Positions 51,258-61,859 are shown, numbered from the stretch's first letter. The stretch: 64,000 nt of DNA from Streptomyces polyasparticus (GCF_014493765.1 NZ_JACTVJ010000018.1:124001-188000), one strand, 5' to 3'. Made by a program: numbers and translations. Notes: a model not told the origin generated them from the sequence alone.

Positions 51258-52043
51258 TCATCGGTCGAGGAACGCCCTCAATGACGCGGTGAGTTCAGCC
51301 GGTGCGTCCACGGCGATCAGGTGCGCGGCGTTGTCGAATTCGACCAGCGTGGCGCCGGGGATCTCGTCCGCGTACTGACGGGCGATGTCCTGGAAGTCGG
51401 GGACGTCCAGCTTGCCGATGCCGACCAGCGTGGGCACGGCGATGGCGGAGAGCTCTCCGCCGGCCGGTTCCTGCCCGTGTTCGTCGCGGGCGTCCATGTG
51501 CACCAGCGACGCCCGCACCGGGCCACGCAGCCGCTCGGCCAGGCCCTCGGCGACGTCCGCCCAGGCGCGGGCCGGTCCGCGCAGCCACATGTCCAGGTTC
51601 ACCTCGACCGCCGCGTCCAGATCGCCCGCCTCCAGGGCCGCGGTCTCCGCCTCGTCGTACGCGATCATGTCGGCGCCCCACCCGTATCCGCGCCACGGCG
51701 GCGCGAGCACGGCCAGCGAGTGCACCCGCTCCGGGTGGGCGCGGACGAAGTCCAGGGCCACCAGGCCGCCATAGGACGCGCCCACGAGCCGTATCCGCTC
51801 ATGACCGAGGTGGTCGAGCAGCCCCAGCAGATCGTCGGTCTCGCGGAACGGCCCGCTGGGCGCCCCGGATGCACCGAAGCCCCGCAGGTCGTACCGGATG
51901 ACGGTGTGCCGCTCGGCGAGCCCGGGCACGACGCCGTCCCACATACGGTGATCGGCAACGCCCGCGTGCACGAGGACGACCGGGGTGCCGGTGCCCTCGA
52001 CTGTGTAGGAAAGATGGCCGAGTTCATCGGCGAGTCTGCGCAT
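51258..52043 (-). CDS. Alpha/beta-fold hydrolase
   Basis: The 261-residue protein has the standard hydrolase core: VVLVHAGVADHRMWDGVVPG, YDLRGFGASGAPSGPF, the nucleophile elbow RLVGASYGGLVALDFV (Ser), Asp in VGIGKLDVPDFQDIA and His in FDNAAHLIAVDAPAEL. It resembles haloperoxidase/3-oxoadipate enol-lactonase-type enzymes; the substrate cannot be read from sequence. I chose the ATG at 52043 (MRRLADELGHLSY). It lies downstream of the two-component genes on the same strand with 90 bp between, so co-transcription is possible. Confidence 0.9.
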   Translation of the reverse strand: MRRLADELGHLSYTVEGTGTPVVLVHAGVADHRMWDGVVPGLAERHTVIRYDLRGFGASGAPSGPFRETDDLLGLLDHLGHERIRLVGASYGGLVALDFVRAHPERVHSLAVLAPPWRGYGWGADMIAYDEAETAALEAGDLDAAVEVNLDMWLRGPARAWADVAEGLAERLRGPVRASLVHMDARDEHGQEPAGGELSAIAVPTLVGIGKLDVPDFQDIARQYADEIPGATLVEFDNAAHLIAVDAPAELTASLRAFLDR

Positions 52044-52133
52044 CCGAGGATGCTGACAGGCCACCGGCCGTCACGCGAGCCCCTTTTCCCGCACCGGCCT
52101 GCGGACTTCCTCACACCGGCCCGTACGTCACCC

Positions 52134-52847
52134 TCACACCAGCCGCCGCGCCGTGGCCCACCGCGTCAGCTCATGCCGGTTCGACAGCTGCAGCTTGCGC
52201 AGGACCGCCGAGACATGGGACTCCACCGTCTTCACCGAGATGAAGAGCTGCTTCGCGATCTCCTTGTACGCATAGCCGCGGGCGATCAGCCGCAGCACCT
52301 CGCGCTCGCGCTGCGTGAGGCGGTCCAGGTCCTCGTCCACCGGCGGGGCGTCCGTGGAGGCGAAGGCGTCGAGGACGAAGCCTGCCAGGCGGGGCGAGAA
52401 CACCGCGTCGCCGTCCTGGACGCGGAAGACGGAATTCACGAGGTCGGTGCCGGTGATCGTCTTGGTGACATAGCCACGGGCTCCGCCCCGGATGACGCCG
52501 ATGACGTCCTCCGCGGCATCGGACACCGAAAGCGCCAGGAAACGCACGGGGTTCTCGGCCGCGGACATCAACGAGGCGCAGCGGCGCAGGACTTCGACGC
52601 CGCCGCCGCCCGGCAGATGCACGTCGAGCAGGACCACCTCGGGGCGCGTCGCCGTGATGACGGTGACCGCCTGGTCGACGTCGGCCGCCTCGCCGACCAC
52701 CTCGACGCCCGTCACATCGGTGCGGCCGATCTCGGCCTGCACGCCCGTGCGGAACATCCGGTGGTCGTCGACGAGGACGACGCGGACATGACGCGAGCCA
52801 CCCTCCGAACCCGGCTCCACCGCCTGGGACTCCTCGTGCTCGCTCAT
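52134..52847 (-). CDS. NarL/LuxR-family response regulator
   Basis: The 237-residue protein has a receiver domain (VRVVLVDDHRMFRTGVQAEI, phosphoacceptor Asp in VVLLDVHLPGGGG, switch residues in LALSVSD, and the Lys in YVTKTITG) and a LuxR helix-turn-helix (LTQREREVLRLIARGYAYKE, IAKQLFISVKTVESHVSAVL). Its ATG overlaps the histidine kinase stop by 4 bp, so it is the cognate regulator. It is expected to bind DNA when phosphorylated; the divergent PspC/LiaF-like operon is an obvious candidate target. Confidence 0.96.
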   Translation of the reverse strand: MSEHEESQAVEPGSEGGSRHVRVVLVDDHRMFRTGVQAEIGRTDVTGVEVVGEAADVDQAVTVITATRPEVVLLDVHLPGGGGVEVLRRCASLMSAAENPVRFLALSVSDAAEDVIGVIRGGARGYVTKTITGTDLVNSVFRVQDGDAVFSPRLAGFVLDAFASTDAPPVDEDLDRLTQREREVLRLIARGYAYKEIAKQLFISVKTVESHVSAVLRKLQLSNRHELTRWATARRLV

Positions 52848-54121
52848 GACGCTTCCGCCCTCTCCATCTCCAGCTCGACCTCGGTGCCGCCGTCCGGCAC
52901 CGCGCGCAGCCGCGCCGTACCGCCGTGGCGCTGCATCCGGCCGATGATCGATTCTCGTACGCCCATCCGGTCCTGTGGCACGGAGTCCAGATCGAAGCCC
53001 GGACCGCGGTCGCGGACCGAGACGAAGACCGTGCGGCCCTCGACCTCCGCGTAGACCTGGACGGCCCCGCCCTCGCCACCGTACTTGGCGGCGTTCACCA
53101 TTGCTTCCCGCGCGGCCTGCATCTGTGCGGTCAGTTTCTCGTCCAGCGGGCAGTCGCCGACGACGACCACCTCAAGCGGTACGCCGTGCTTGTCCTCGAC
53201 CTCGGCCGCCGCCATCTTCACCGCTTCCGCGAGCGACTCGGGCTCCTCGATCTTCCCGGTGCCCTCGGGCTTGTACAGCCAGTTGCGCAGGTCCCGTTCC
53301 TGGGCGCGGGCCAGGCGCCGCACCTCCGCGGAGTTCTCCGCGTTGCGCTGGATCAGGGTCAGGGTGTGCAGCACCGAATCGTGTACGTGGGCGGCGACTT
53401 CGGCCCGTTCCTGCGCGCGGATGCGCATCAGGCGTTCCTGCGAGAGGTCCTGTGTCATACGGACCAGATACGGGCCCGCGAGCAGCGCGATCCCGACGAA
53501 CACGGCGAGCGCGGCCTGCAGCACCGAGCCCAGCTCACGGGCGGAGTTCTGCAGCACGAAGATCGCGGCCACGCCCGTACCGACCAGGACGACACCGGCC
53601 AGGGTGCGCGCGATGTTCAGGGTGCGGCGCTTGCGGCCGACGGCCACCCAGCGGGCCCGGCGGGCGTTGTCCGCCTGCCGCCACACCAGGGCGACACCCG
53701 CCGCGACCAGGAGCGTGGGCCACAGATACGCGCGGGCCGGGCCGCCCATGTCGACGGTGCCGACAAAGATCATCGCGATCACGAGCATCGCGATGAAGGC
53801 GATGAACTGCCCCTTGTCGATCTTCCGTACGACCAGCTTGCGCCGCCCGTCGGGACCGACCTCGGTGGTCACGGTGTGCTGGCGGTCGGCGGTGACGCCG
53901 CCGACGCCGAGCGGCACGAAGAACCAGAAGGCGGCATAGAGCAGCGCGCCCAGGCCGTTGGCCGTGAAGAGGCCGACGAAGATCAGCCGCACCCAGATGA
54001 CGGGCAGCCCGAGATGGCCGGCGAGTCCGCGCGCCACTCCCCCGAGCCAGCGGCCTTCACCACTGCGGTAGAGCTTGCGCAGCGGCTGCGGTTCCTGTGC
54101 GGGCGGTGCTGCGGCTGGCAT
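52844..54121 (-). CDS. Histidine kinase with N-terminal PspC domain (envelope stress type)
   Basis: This membrane kinase of about 425 residues starts with a PspC domain (LYRSGEGRWLGGVARGLAGH, LPVIWVRLIFVGLFTANG) containing a membrane segment. Further hydrophobic segments follow (IAFIAMLVIAMIFVGTV, YLWPTLLVAAGVALVW, TLAGVVLVGTGVAAIFV, LAVFVGIALLAGPYL). The HisKA_3-type box is ERAEVAAHVHDSVLHTLTLI, and the ATPase has REAMVNAAKYGGEGGAVQVY and VRDRGPGFDLDSVP. I chose the ATG at 54121, preceded by GAGGA; a GTG five codons earlier is possible. It overlaps the response regulator and faces a second PspC gene. Confidence 0.93.
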   Translation of the reverse strand: MPAAAPPAQEPQPLRKLYRSGEGRWLGGVARGLAGHLGLPVIWVRLIFVGLFTANGLGALLYAAFWFFVPLGVGGVTADRQHTVTTEVGPDGRRKLVVRKIDKGQFIAFIAMLVIAMIFVGTVDMGGPARAYLWPTLLVAAGVALVWRQADNARRARWVAVGRKRRTLNIARTLAGVVLVGTGVAAIFVLQNSARELGSVLQAALAVFVGIALLAGPYLVRMTQDLSQERLMRIRAQERAEVAAHVHDSVLHTLTLIQRNAENSAEVRRLARAQERDLRNWLYKPEGTGKIEEPESLAEAVKMAAAEVEDKHGVPLEVVVVGDCPLDEKLTAQMQAAREAMVNAAKYGGEGGAVQVYAEVEGRTVFVSVRDRGPGFDLDSVPQDRMGVRESIIGRMQRHGGTARLRAVPDGGTEVELEMERAEAS

Positions 54122-54278
54122 GTCATCGATCCTCACACGGAGGCGGGGGCCCCGGCATCAGGGTTCGGCCCCTAGACGTCCCTGATCCGTACGCAGACAC
54201 CGCAGCCGCCCCGTACGGACAATCTCAGGGTCCGACCAGGGTCGCCCCGCCTGCCACCGCGGGCCCCGAGCCCCCACC

Positions 54279-55628
54279 ATGGAACCCATGACGGATCAGC
54301 ACGACACCCGGACCGCCGAGCCGGCCGACGCCGCGCCCGGCGCCGGTCCGGACCCGGCACAGGCGCCGGCGCCCCGGCTGCGCCGCGACCCGGAGCACAA
54401 GATGCTCGGCGGTGTTTGCGCGGGCCTTGGCCGGCACTGCGACATGGACCCGGTGATCTTCCGTATCGTCCTCGCGCTGCTCGGCGCCGTGGGCGGGATC
54501 GGCCTGATCTTCTACGGGTTCGCCTGGCTCCTGATCCCCGCCGACGGCGAGGACGAGAACGAGGCCCGCCGGATGCTGACCGGCCGTGTGGACGGCCCGG
54601 CCCTGACCGCGCTGCTGTTCGCGCTCGTCGGCTCCGGCGTGATGCTGTCGCTGGTGAACAACGCCGGGGTGCTGACCTTCGCCTCCGTACTGGCCGTGCT
54701 GCTCGCGGGCGCCGGCTACTGGTCGAAGGAGCGCCGCAAGGAGGTGCCCTCGCCCGACCCCGTGGCCGCGCAGGCCGTCGCCGACGCACCCCCGGAGACC
54801 CAGGCGCCGCCGGTCAGCCGGGGCCCGTCCTGGTGGCGGGATCCGATCGTGAAGGACGGCACGCACGAAGGCGGTACGGGCTACCTGTGGGGTCCCGCCG
54901 AGCTCTCCGGCGCCGACCTCGCCCCCGCGCAGCCCCGCCAGAGCGGCCTCGCGCCGCGCCGCGGCCCGCGCTGGATCGGCGGCTGGCTCTTCCTGCTCAC
55001 GCTGGCCACCGGCATCGTCGCCACCGCGGTCACGCTGGAGGAGCTGGGCCCGAACCCGTCGCTCGGCACCGGCCTGACGGCGGGCCTGGCCTGCGCCCTC
55101 GCGGTGCTCGCGCTCGGTATCGCGGTCAGCTCCTTCTTCGGCCGTACGGGAGCGGGTTCGGTGGTGCTCGCGCTGATCCTCACCGGGCTGCTCGCGGGGG
55201 CGTCGGCGCTCCCGAAGGAGATCACCACCACCTGGGTGCGCACGGAATGGCGGCCCACGACGGCCGCCGAGGTGCGGCCCGCGTACAACATCGGCTCGGG
55301 CGAGGGCACGCTCGACCTCAGCAAGCTCGATCTGAAGAAGGACGAGACGGTCACCACCAGCTCCCGCATCGGGGCGGGCCGGATCAAGGTGATCGTCCCC
55401 CACGACGCGACGGTGAAGGTGGACGTGGAGGTGGGCGTGGGCGACATCCGGTTGCACGACAGCCAGCCGCGCCCGAGGGGCGGGGGCAACGAGGACATCG
55501 ACGTGACGCCCGATCTGGAGCGCCGCGTCACCCTGCCGCCGCCCGGCGGGGCCAAGGACGGCGGCACCATCGAGCTCACGCTCGACGTGGGGATCGGACA
55601 GGCGGAGGTGGCCCGTGCGGCAAAGTGA
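54279..55628 (+). CDS. PspC-domain protein with LiaF-like C-terminal domain
   Basis: About 449 residues: a PspC domain near the N-terminus (RLRRDPEHKMLGGVCAGLGR, FRIVLALLGAVGGIGLIFYG), more membrane segments (ALTALLFALVGSGVML, ASVLAVLLAGAGYW, WLFLLTLATGIVATAVT, LACALAVLALGIAV, VVLALILTGLLAGAS) and a C-terminal beta-rich domain (EGTLDLSKLDL, SRIGAGRIKVIVPHDATVKV, DVGIGQAEVAR) like the LiaF/cell-wall-active-antibiotic response fold. It is divergent from a PspC-bearing histidine kinase, so it is probably part of that envelope-stress circuit. A second in-frame ATG at 54288 is an equally likely start. Confidence 0.88.
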   Translation: MEPMTDQHDTRTAEPADAAPGAGPDPAQAPAPRLRRDPEHKMLGGVCAGLGRHCDMDPVIFRIVLALLGAVGGIGLIFYGFAWLLIPADGEDENEARRMLTGRVDGPALTALLFALVGSGVMLSLVNNAGVLTFASVLAVLLAGAGYWSKERRKEVPSPDPVAAQAVADAPPETQAPPVSRGPSWWRDPIVKDGTHEGGTGYLWGPAELSGADLAPAQPRQSGLAPRRGPRWIGGWLFLLTLATGIVATAVTLEELGPNPSLGTGLTAGLACALAVLALGIAVSSFFGRTGAGSVVLALILTGLLAGASALPKEITTTWVRTEWRPTTAAEVRPAYNIGSGEGTLDLSKLDLKKDETVTTSSRIGAGRIKVIVPHDATVKVDVEVGVGDIRLHDSQPRPRGGGNEDIDVTPDLERRVTLPPPGGAKDGGTIELTLDVGIGQAEVARAAK

Positions 55629-55893
55629 CGAGCGGCGCCGGTGGCTGCACCCGTTCCAGCCGGGCCGGCTGATCTCGGGGCTCGCGATGGGCGGTGTCGC
55701 GCTCGCCTACGGCGGGGACGCGGCCGGCTGGTGGGACGCGGCGTGGTTCGCCGCGATCCCGATCGTGGTGCTCGGCCTCTTCCTGGCCTCGGTCGCCGGG
55801 ATCATCGCGTATGCCGTCCGCAGGCGGCGCGGCGCCCGGGGAACCGCACCCGCGGACGACCGCACTCCGGTGGACACCGCTGCGGGCGGCTGA
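55615..55893 (+). CDS. Small two-segment membrane protein coupled to the PspC gene
   Basis: The 92-residue protein starts at a GTG that lies 14 bp inside the end of the PspC/LiaF-like gene, so translation is likely coupled. It has two hydrophobic segments (RLISGLAMGGVALAYGG and FAAIPIVVLGLFLASVAGII), an Arg-rich stop-transfer (AVRRRRGARG) and a short hydrophilic tail. The overlap places it in the same envelope-stress unit. No family is recognised. Its stop is 16 bp from the convergent DoxX gene. Confidence 0.75.
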   Translation: MRQSDERRRWLHPFQPGRLISGLAMGGVALAYGGDAAGWWDAAWFAAIPIVVLGLFLASVAGIIAYAVRRRRGARGTAPADDRTPVDTAAGG

Positions 55894-55909
55894 AGCCGCC
55901 CGGCCACCC

Positions 55910-56440
55910 CTACCCGTACGCCCTGTCCGCCCTGCGCCCCCGCAGCCAGGCATCCACCGACCAGTACGACGCCCCGGCGAGGATCAGCGGCAGCCAGGCC
56001 ATCAGATACGGCAGGTCGTTGCCCATGTAGTACGGCGTGGCCGACCAGCTCATCGTGAACCACAGGCTGAGCGAGAGCAGTGCGCCGCCGAGCGCGGCGA
56101 TCCGGGCGAAGAGACCGATCAACGTGCCGATGCCGACGGCCAGTTCACCGAAAGCGATGGCATAGCCGAAGCCGACGGGCGAGTTCGCCGCCAGGTCGAG
56201 CATCTGGGGGATCGCGACGTCGCCGCTCTCCTGGAGGAAGCGGATCTGGTCGCCGATCGACTGGTCGCCCGTGTCCTTCAGGAAGGTGTCGCTCGTGAGC
56301 TTGTCGAGGCCCGCGTAGACGAAGGTGACGCCCAGGAAGATCCGCAGCGGCAGCAGTGCGTAGCGCGCGGCCGTGTCACGCCAGTCCCCCCGGCCGCCTC
56401 CCGGGTCCGTGTACGTCCCGGCCCGCGTGGTGTGCGCCAT
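55910..56440 (-). CDS. DoxX-family membrane protein
   Basis: The 176-residue protein has a hydrophilic N-terminus (HTTRAGTYTDPGGGRGDWRD) and four membrane segments with the DoxX signature: LLPLRIFLGVTFVYAGLDKL, then a loop (QIRFLQESGDVAIPQML), GYAIAFGELAVGIGTLIGLF, GGALLSLSLWFTMSW and LPYLMAWLPLILAGAS. DoxX proteins are membrane components linked to thiol/oxidative stress or quinol oxidation; the exact role here is unknown. It starts at the ATG at 56440. The 134 bp upstream, to the next leftward gene, carry no visible motif. Confidence 0.9.
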   Translation of the reverse strand: MAHTTRAGTYTDPGGGRGDWRDTAARYALLPLRIFLGVTFVYAGLDKLTSDTFLKDTGDQSIGDQIRFLQESGDVAIPQMLDLAANSPVGFGYAIAFGELAVGIGTLIGLFARIAALGGALLSLSLWFTMSWSATPYYMGNDLPYLMAWLPLILAGASYWSVDAWLRGRRADRAYG

Positions 56441-56574
56441 CGTGCCCGCCGCCTCTCGGTTGAGATCTCAACAACATGCCGTCACCAGACCATACGTACG
56501 ACAGCAGCGAGGAACTCACCAGCGGGCAGGAGGAAGTTTCCCGGCGGGCGGGAGGAGGTTTCGGAAGCGGGCTC

Positions 56575-57840
56575 TCAGTCCGTGACCTCGATCGTGCAGC
56601 GGTTCGTCTCGGCCCCCGCCGCAGTGACCACCTGCACCTCGACCCGCCCCGGCTCCACGTCCGCCGGTACGGGCACGGTGAGCACCGCGTCCGTCGGGTT
56701 GGTGAAGCCGCCCGGCACCGGGACCAGCGGGACATGGACATGGACGGGGCCGATCCGCACCACCATCCGGGCGAGCCGGTCGGGGCTCTGCGCGCCGGGC
56801 GGTACGAAGCCGGCGCCCCGGATCTCGATGTCGTCGCCGGTACGGATCGGGGCGTCCAGGTCGCCCGCCTCCCGGGCCCGCACCACTGAGTGGATCACCG
56901 GGCGGCCGCCCTCGGCGTACTTCCCGGCGAGATACGTGACGGCCGAGACGAGCACGAGCAGGCCCAGGCCCCAGGGCAGATCGGGCAGCCGGCCGGGGTG
57001 GCGGGCGAGGCTGACGGCGGCGAAGAGCAGGGCGGCCGCGCTGACCACCACGTACTGGGCGTCGGCGAAGTTCCCGCGCCCCGCGTCGTCGGTCAGGAGG
57101 TCTGCGGCGCGCGGCCGGTCGGCCCGTACCTTCTGCAGCTCCTGCTCGGCCACCCGTACCGCGACCGTGCGGCGGACGACGACGGCGACCAGGCAGATGA
57201 CGCCGATCACCGTCAACAGGGCGGCGCTGCGGCCGAGTTCGAGCCCGGCGAGCAGGGTGTCCCGCGCCCGGTGCGTCCCGGCGAAGGCGAGTTCCCAGCC
57301 GAGGAAGAGAACGGAATACGCCGCGAGCAGCACCCAGGCGCCGGCCACCGCACGGGAGGTCGAGAGCCGGTTGTCCTCGCCGATCAGCGGCGCGAGGACG
57401 CCGCCGCGGGACCGGTGCACATACGCGACGCCGGTGAGCAGGGCGCCGACGAGCACGGCGGTGAGCATCCCCGCCGTGCGGGCGGAGGTCCAGCCGACAC
57501 CGATCGCGGTCAGCGCCTGGAGCAGCAGCAGCGCGCCGGCCAGGCCCCAGACCGTGAACAGGGTGCGCCGCCAAAGGAGTTGGAGCCAGGCCACGCCTTC
57601 CTCACGGCTGCGTTCGGCCACCGTCACCGCGGACTGGGTCAGCTCGTCCGAGACCCACTGCCGGGATGCGCCCGCCGAGTACGCCACGGCGGCGGGCAGC
57701 CCGTGCCCCGCGGCGAGTCCGTCGCGTTTCGCGGAGAACTCCGCGACCGCCCGACGATGCCCTTCGCGCGCACCGTGCGGACAGTCACCGCAGGTGCACC
57801 CGCCCCCATGCGCTTCCTGTCGCGCCACTTGCACGGCCAC
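56575..57840 (-). CDS. Multi-segment membrane protein with C-terminal beta (IPT-like) domain
   Basis: The 421-residue protein begins with a short Cys/His-rich stretch (EAHGGGCTCGDCPHGAREGH) that could bind a metal. Roughly seven hydrophobic segments follow (for example LFTVWGLAGALLLLQALTAI, GAWVLLAAYSVLFLGWELAF, AALLTVIGVICLVAVVVRR, LGLLVLVSAVTYLAG). The C-terminal ~110 residues are a beta domain (DDIEIRGAGFVPPGAQ, RIGPVHVHVPLVPVP, AVLTVPVPADVEPGRVEVQV) like IPT/TIG surface modules. I chose the GTG at 57840 for lack of an ATG. The family is not recognised; the combination may suggest envelope sensing. Confidence 0.75.
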   Translation of the reverse strand: MAVQVARQEAHGGGCTCGDCPHGAREGHRRAVAEFSAKRDGLAAGHGLPAAVAYSAGASRQWVSDELTQSAVTVAERSREEGVAWLQLLWRRTLFTVWGLAGALLLLQALTAIGVGWTSARTAGMLTAVLVGALLTGVAYVHRSRGGVLAPLIGEDNRLSTSRAVAGAWVLLAAYSVLFLGWELAFAGTHRARDTLLAGLELGRSAALLTVIGVICLVAVVVRRTVAVRVAEQELQKVRADRPRAADLLTDDAGRGNFADAQYVVVSAAALLFAAVSLARHPGRLPDLPWGLGLLVLVSAVTYLAGKYAEGGRPVIHSVVRAREAGDLDAPIRTGDDIEIRGAGFVPPGAQSPDRLARMVVRIGPVHVHVPLVPVPGGFTNPTDAVLTVPVPADVEPGRVEVQVVTAAGAETNRCTIEVTD

Positions 57841-58007
57841 CCGCGAACACCCTTCTTTTTCAAGCTCTTTGGAATCCAGGTCGCCTCACGGACCAGCCGC
57901 GCGCCTCAATTCCCTTGCAATGCCTGGGAATTGTGCCTTACGTACGGGTTGCTGCGCTCAACTGGCAAGGTCGCAGGGGGTGATGGGGCTTCGCGCCTGT
58001 TGACGCC

Positions 58008-58793
58008 TCAGGCAAGCAGATCGGGCTCGCTGCGGATGATGTCCTGCCACATCGGCTGGTAGTTGATCCACGCGGCGAGGTCCGTGCCCAGCTGGTCGCG
58101 GGTGGCGATGGCCTGCTTGTGGTCGATCAGATACGTACGGCCCGCGGCGCGCGCCGCCAGCTGGACCTGGCTGCAGCGGTCCATGGACATGAACCACCAG
58201 GCGGCCGCGTCCACCGTGTCGCCCACCGTCACGAGCCCGTGATTGCGCAGCACCATCGCCTTGTGCGGGCCGAGCGCGGCGGCGATACGGCGCCCTTCGG
58301 CGGCGTCGACGGAGACGCCGGTGTACTCGTCGTAGAGCGCCTGGTCCTCGTAGAAGGCGCAGCTCTCCTGGGTGATCGGGTCGACATGCTCGCCCAGCGC
58401 GGCGAGGGCCCGGCCGTGGACCGAGTGGCAGTGCACCACGGCGACCACGTCGGGCCGCTTGGCGTGCACGGCCGCGTGCACGGTGAACGCGGCCTGGTTC
58501 ACGTGATAGCGGCCGTCGACCACCTGGCCGTCCCCGTTCACCAGGATCAGATCGCCGACGGTGATGTGCCGGAACGGCATGCCGAACGGATTGACCCAGT
58601 AGCAGTCGGTGAACTCCGGGTCCCTCGCGGTGATATGGCCGGAGACCCCGTCCTCGAATCCGTACCGCCCGAAGAGTCTCAGCGCGCCCGCGAGCCGTTC
58701 CTTGCGATGGCGCCGCTCGTCCTCGGGGCTCTCGTGCACCGGCGGCATCGCGAACTGGAGGTGCTGCGCGGGTATCGGAGTCGGAGCGGTCAT
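58008..58793 (-). CDS. Class II aldolase/adducin-family protein
   Basis: The 261-residue cytosolic protein has the zinc-aldolase fold marks: FEDGVSGHITARDPE, WVNPFGMPFRHITVGDLILV, the paired ligands VVAVVHCHSVHGRALAAL, and a third His in MVLRNHGLVTVGDTVDAAAW. Relatives include fuculose-phosphate aldolase and ribulose-5-phosphate epimerase, but actinobacterial members of this length act on unidentified substrates. It starts at the ATG at 58793 and appears monocistronic. Divergent from it is the PPOX-fold gene. Confidence 0.93.
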   Translation of the reverse strand: MTAPTPIPAQHLQFAMPPVHESPEDERRHRKERLAGALRLFGRYGFEDGVSGHITARDPEFTDCYWVNPFGMPFRHITVGDLILVNGDGQVVDGRYHVNQAAFTVHAAVHAKRPDVVAVVHCHSVHGRALAALGEHVDPITQESCAFYEDQALYDEYTGVSVDAAEGRRIAAALGPHKAMVLRNHGLVTVGDTVDAAAWWFMSMDRCSQVQLAARAAGRTYLIDHKQAIATRDQLGTDLAAWINYQPMWQDIIRSEPDLLA

Positions 58794-58935
58794 GATTCCT
58801 CCCGGGCCAAGGCGTGATGGCCGGAAGTTACCTCCGGTTCACGCAGGAGAACAGAGCGATCAGGAGAAGAACTCGCGGCTGTTTCGTTCGGGATATGCGA
58901 CAGAGGTTGTCCGGATTACCCGCGACACTCTCCGT

Positions 58936-59412
58936 ATGACTGAGAACTGGGCATCCTTCAGCGCCGCGGAACCCGAGCTGGCGAAGTGGATCGAGGACCG
59001 TTTCGGGGCGTTCACGCACCATGTGCTCGGGACGCTCCGCAAGGACGGTTCCGTCCGGCTGACCGGTCTCGAAGTGCGTTTCCTGCACGGCGAGTTCTGG
59101 CTCGGCATGATGCCGGGCTCCCTGAAGGCACGCGACCTACAGCGCGATCCGCGGTTCAGCATCATGGCGAACCCGGGCGCGAGCGCCGAGATGGAGGACG
59201 GTGACGCCCGTATCTCCGGCCGCGCGATCGAGGTCACGGACCCTGCGGAGCGTGCGCTCTACGTCGGGGAGGTGCAGCCGCCGGACCCGGACGCGTTCCA
59301 TCTCTTCCGGGTCGAACTGACCGAGGTGGTACGGACGTTCATCGAGAACGACGCGATCGTGATGGAGACGTGGAAGCCGGGGGTGGGGGTGCGGCGCACG
59401 AGCCGGCGGTGA
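58936..59412 (+). CDS. Pyridoxamine 5'-phosphate oxidase-fold (PPOX) protein
   Basis: The 158-residue protein has the split-barrel flavin/F420-binding pattern: FTHHVLGTLRKDGSVRLTGL, VRFLHGEFWLGMMPGSLKA, DLQRDPRFSIMANPG, GDARISGRAIEVTDP and DAFHLFRVELTEVV. Actinobacterial relatives are small FMN-, F420- or heme-binding oxidoreductases; the cofactor cannot be fixed from sequence. The ATG at 58936 has no ribosome site but follows a possible -10 (CACTCT, 58926-58931), so it may be leaderless. It is convergent with the Uma2 gene (3 bp between stops). Confidence 0.88.
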   Translation: MTENWASFSAAEPELAKWIEDRFGAFTHHVLGTLRKDGSVRLTGLEVRFLHGEFWLGMMPGSLKARDLQRDPRFSIMANPGASAEMEDGDARISGRAIEVTDPAERALYVGEVQPPDPDAFHLFRVELTEVVRTFIENDAIVMETWKPGVGVRRTSRR

Positions 59413-59415
59413 GGG

Positions 59416-60009
59416 TCAGAGCTCGTCGATGGCGGTGAGGTCGATGTCGATGGGGTAGGGCACGTTGACTTTGATGTGGTCGTGGTAGATACCGGTCAAG
59501 GCATATGCACCGGTGACCTGGCCCAGCTGATAGACCTCGACGACCGGGTGGTTTTCGGGCTCGGCCATCTCCACCAACCAGAAGTGACGGATGCCGGCCG
59601 CAGCGTACTTGAGTGGCTTGGTGGATCGGTCACGTGAGGCGGACTCCGGGGAGACAACCTCAATGGCCAGTACGACATCCGCAGCATCGAAGTACGTTTG
59701 GTCCGGTCCCTTCTTCGCGGCGGCGTTCACAACGGAGACGTCTGGCTCCGGCCCGTTCCGCTGGTCGAGCACCACTGTCATCTCTCGCGCCACTTTGAGA
59801 TCGGGTGGAATGGTGCTGCGCAGACCGCTCACAAGAAGGTCGATAGCGGTGAAGTGGAAGTACCTCTGTGGGCTCACGAGGACGAGGCTCCCGTCGATCA
59901 GCTCGGTGTGTCGCGGGAGATCAGGCAACGTGAGCAGATCGTCCACGGTGTAGCCGTCCATGGGCGGCATCTGCTGCCAACGAGGCTGCTCGACTGACTC
60001 GGCGGTCAT
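59416..60009 (-). CDS. Uma2-family (PD-(D/E)xK fold) protein
   Basis: The 197-residue protein has the Uma2 nuclease-like pattern: YTVDDLLTLPDLPRHTELID, SLVLVSPQRYFHFTAIDLL, the Asp in GPEPDVSVVN, the Glu-x-Val in VVLAIEVVSPESASRDRSTK with the following KYAAAGIRHFWLV. Uma2 proteins are expanded in Streptomyces; the fold predicts endonuclease-like chemistry but no cellular role has been settled. The ATG at 60009 follows a very good ribosome site (GGGAGGAAC). It is monocistronic, between the PPOX gene and guaA. Confidence 0.93.
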   Translation of the reverse strand: MTAESVEQPRWQQMPPMDGYTVDDLLTLPDLPRHTELIDGSLVLVSPQRYFHFTAIDLLVSGLRSTIPPDLKVAREMTVVLDQRNGPEPDVSVVNAAAKKGPDQTYFDAADVVLAIEVVSPESASRDRSTKPLKYAAAGIRHFWLVEMAEPENHPVVEVYQLGQVTGAYALTGIYHDHIKVNVPYPIDIDLTAIDEL

Positions 60010-60065
60010 TGTTCCTCCCATGGACGGGATAGTGCACCGTACGGCCAGCGTACCCACCGGAAACG

Positions 60066-60109
60066 ACAACGCCGCCGCCCAAACGAATGAGCGACGGCGT
60101 CGGCGTTGT
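60066..60109 (-). terminator. Hairpin terminator downstream of guaA
   Basis: ACAACGCCG (60066-60074) pairs with CGGCGTTGT (60101-60109), with further G-C pairing inside. It lies about 37 bp past the guaA stop. There is only a weak T-run. Confidence 0.65.
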
Positions 60110-60145
60110 CCCGTTACGTGAGGTGTCCCCGCGAAGTCCCGGGGA

Positions 60146-61720
<1,575 letters not shown>

Positions 61721-61859
61721 TGTGTGTCGGCCTTCCGGCGGGAGTGGGCAATGAGCCAAGGGGCTCTTTTGTCGATTCTAACGGGGGTATGGGGGTGAAT
61801 TTTCGTCTCAGCATCCGAACCCTGTGAGCCTCATCATGCGGACAGTGCGCCGAAGCGAG

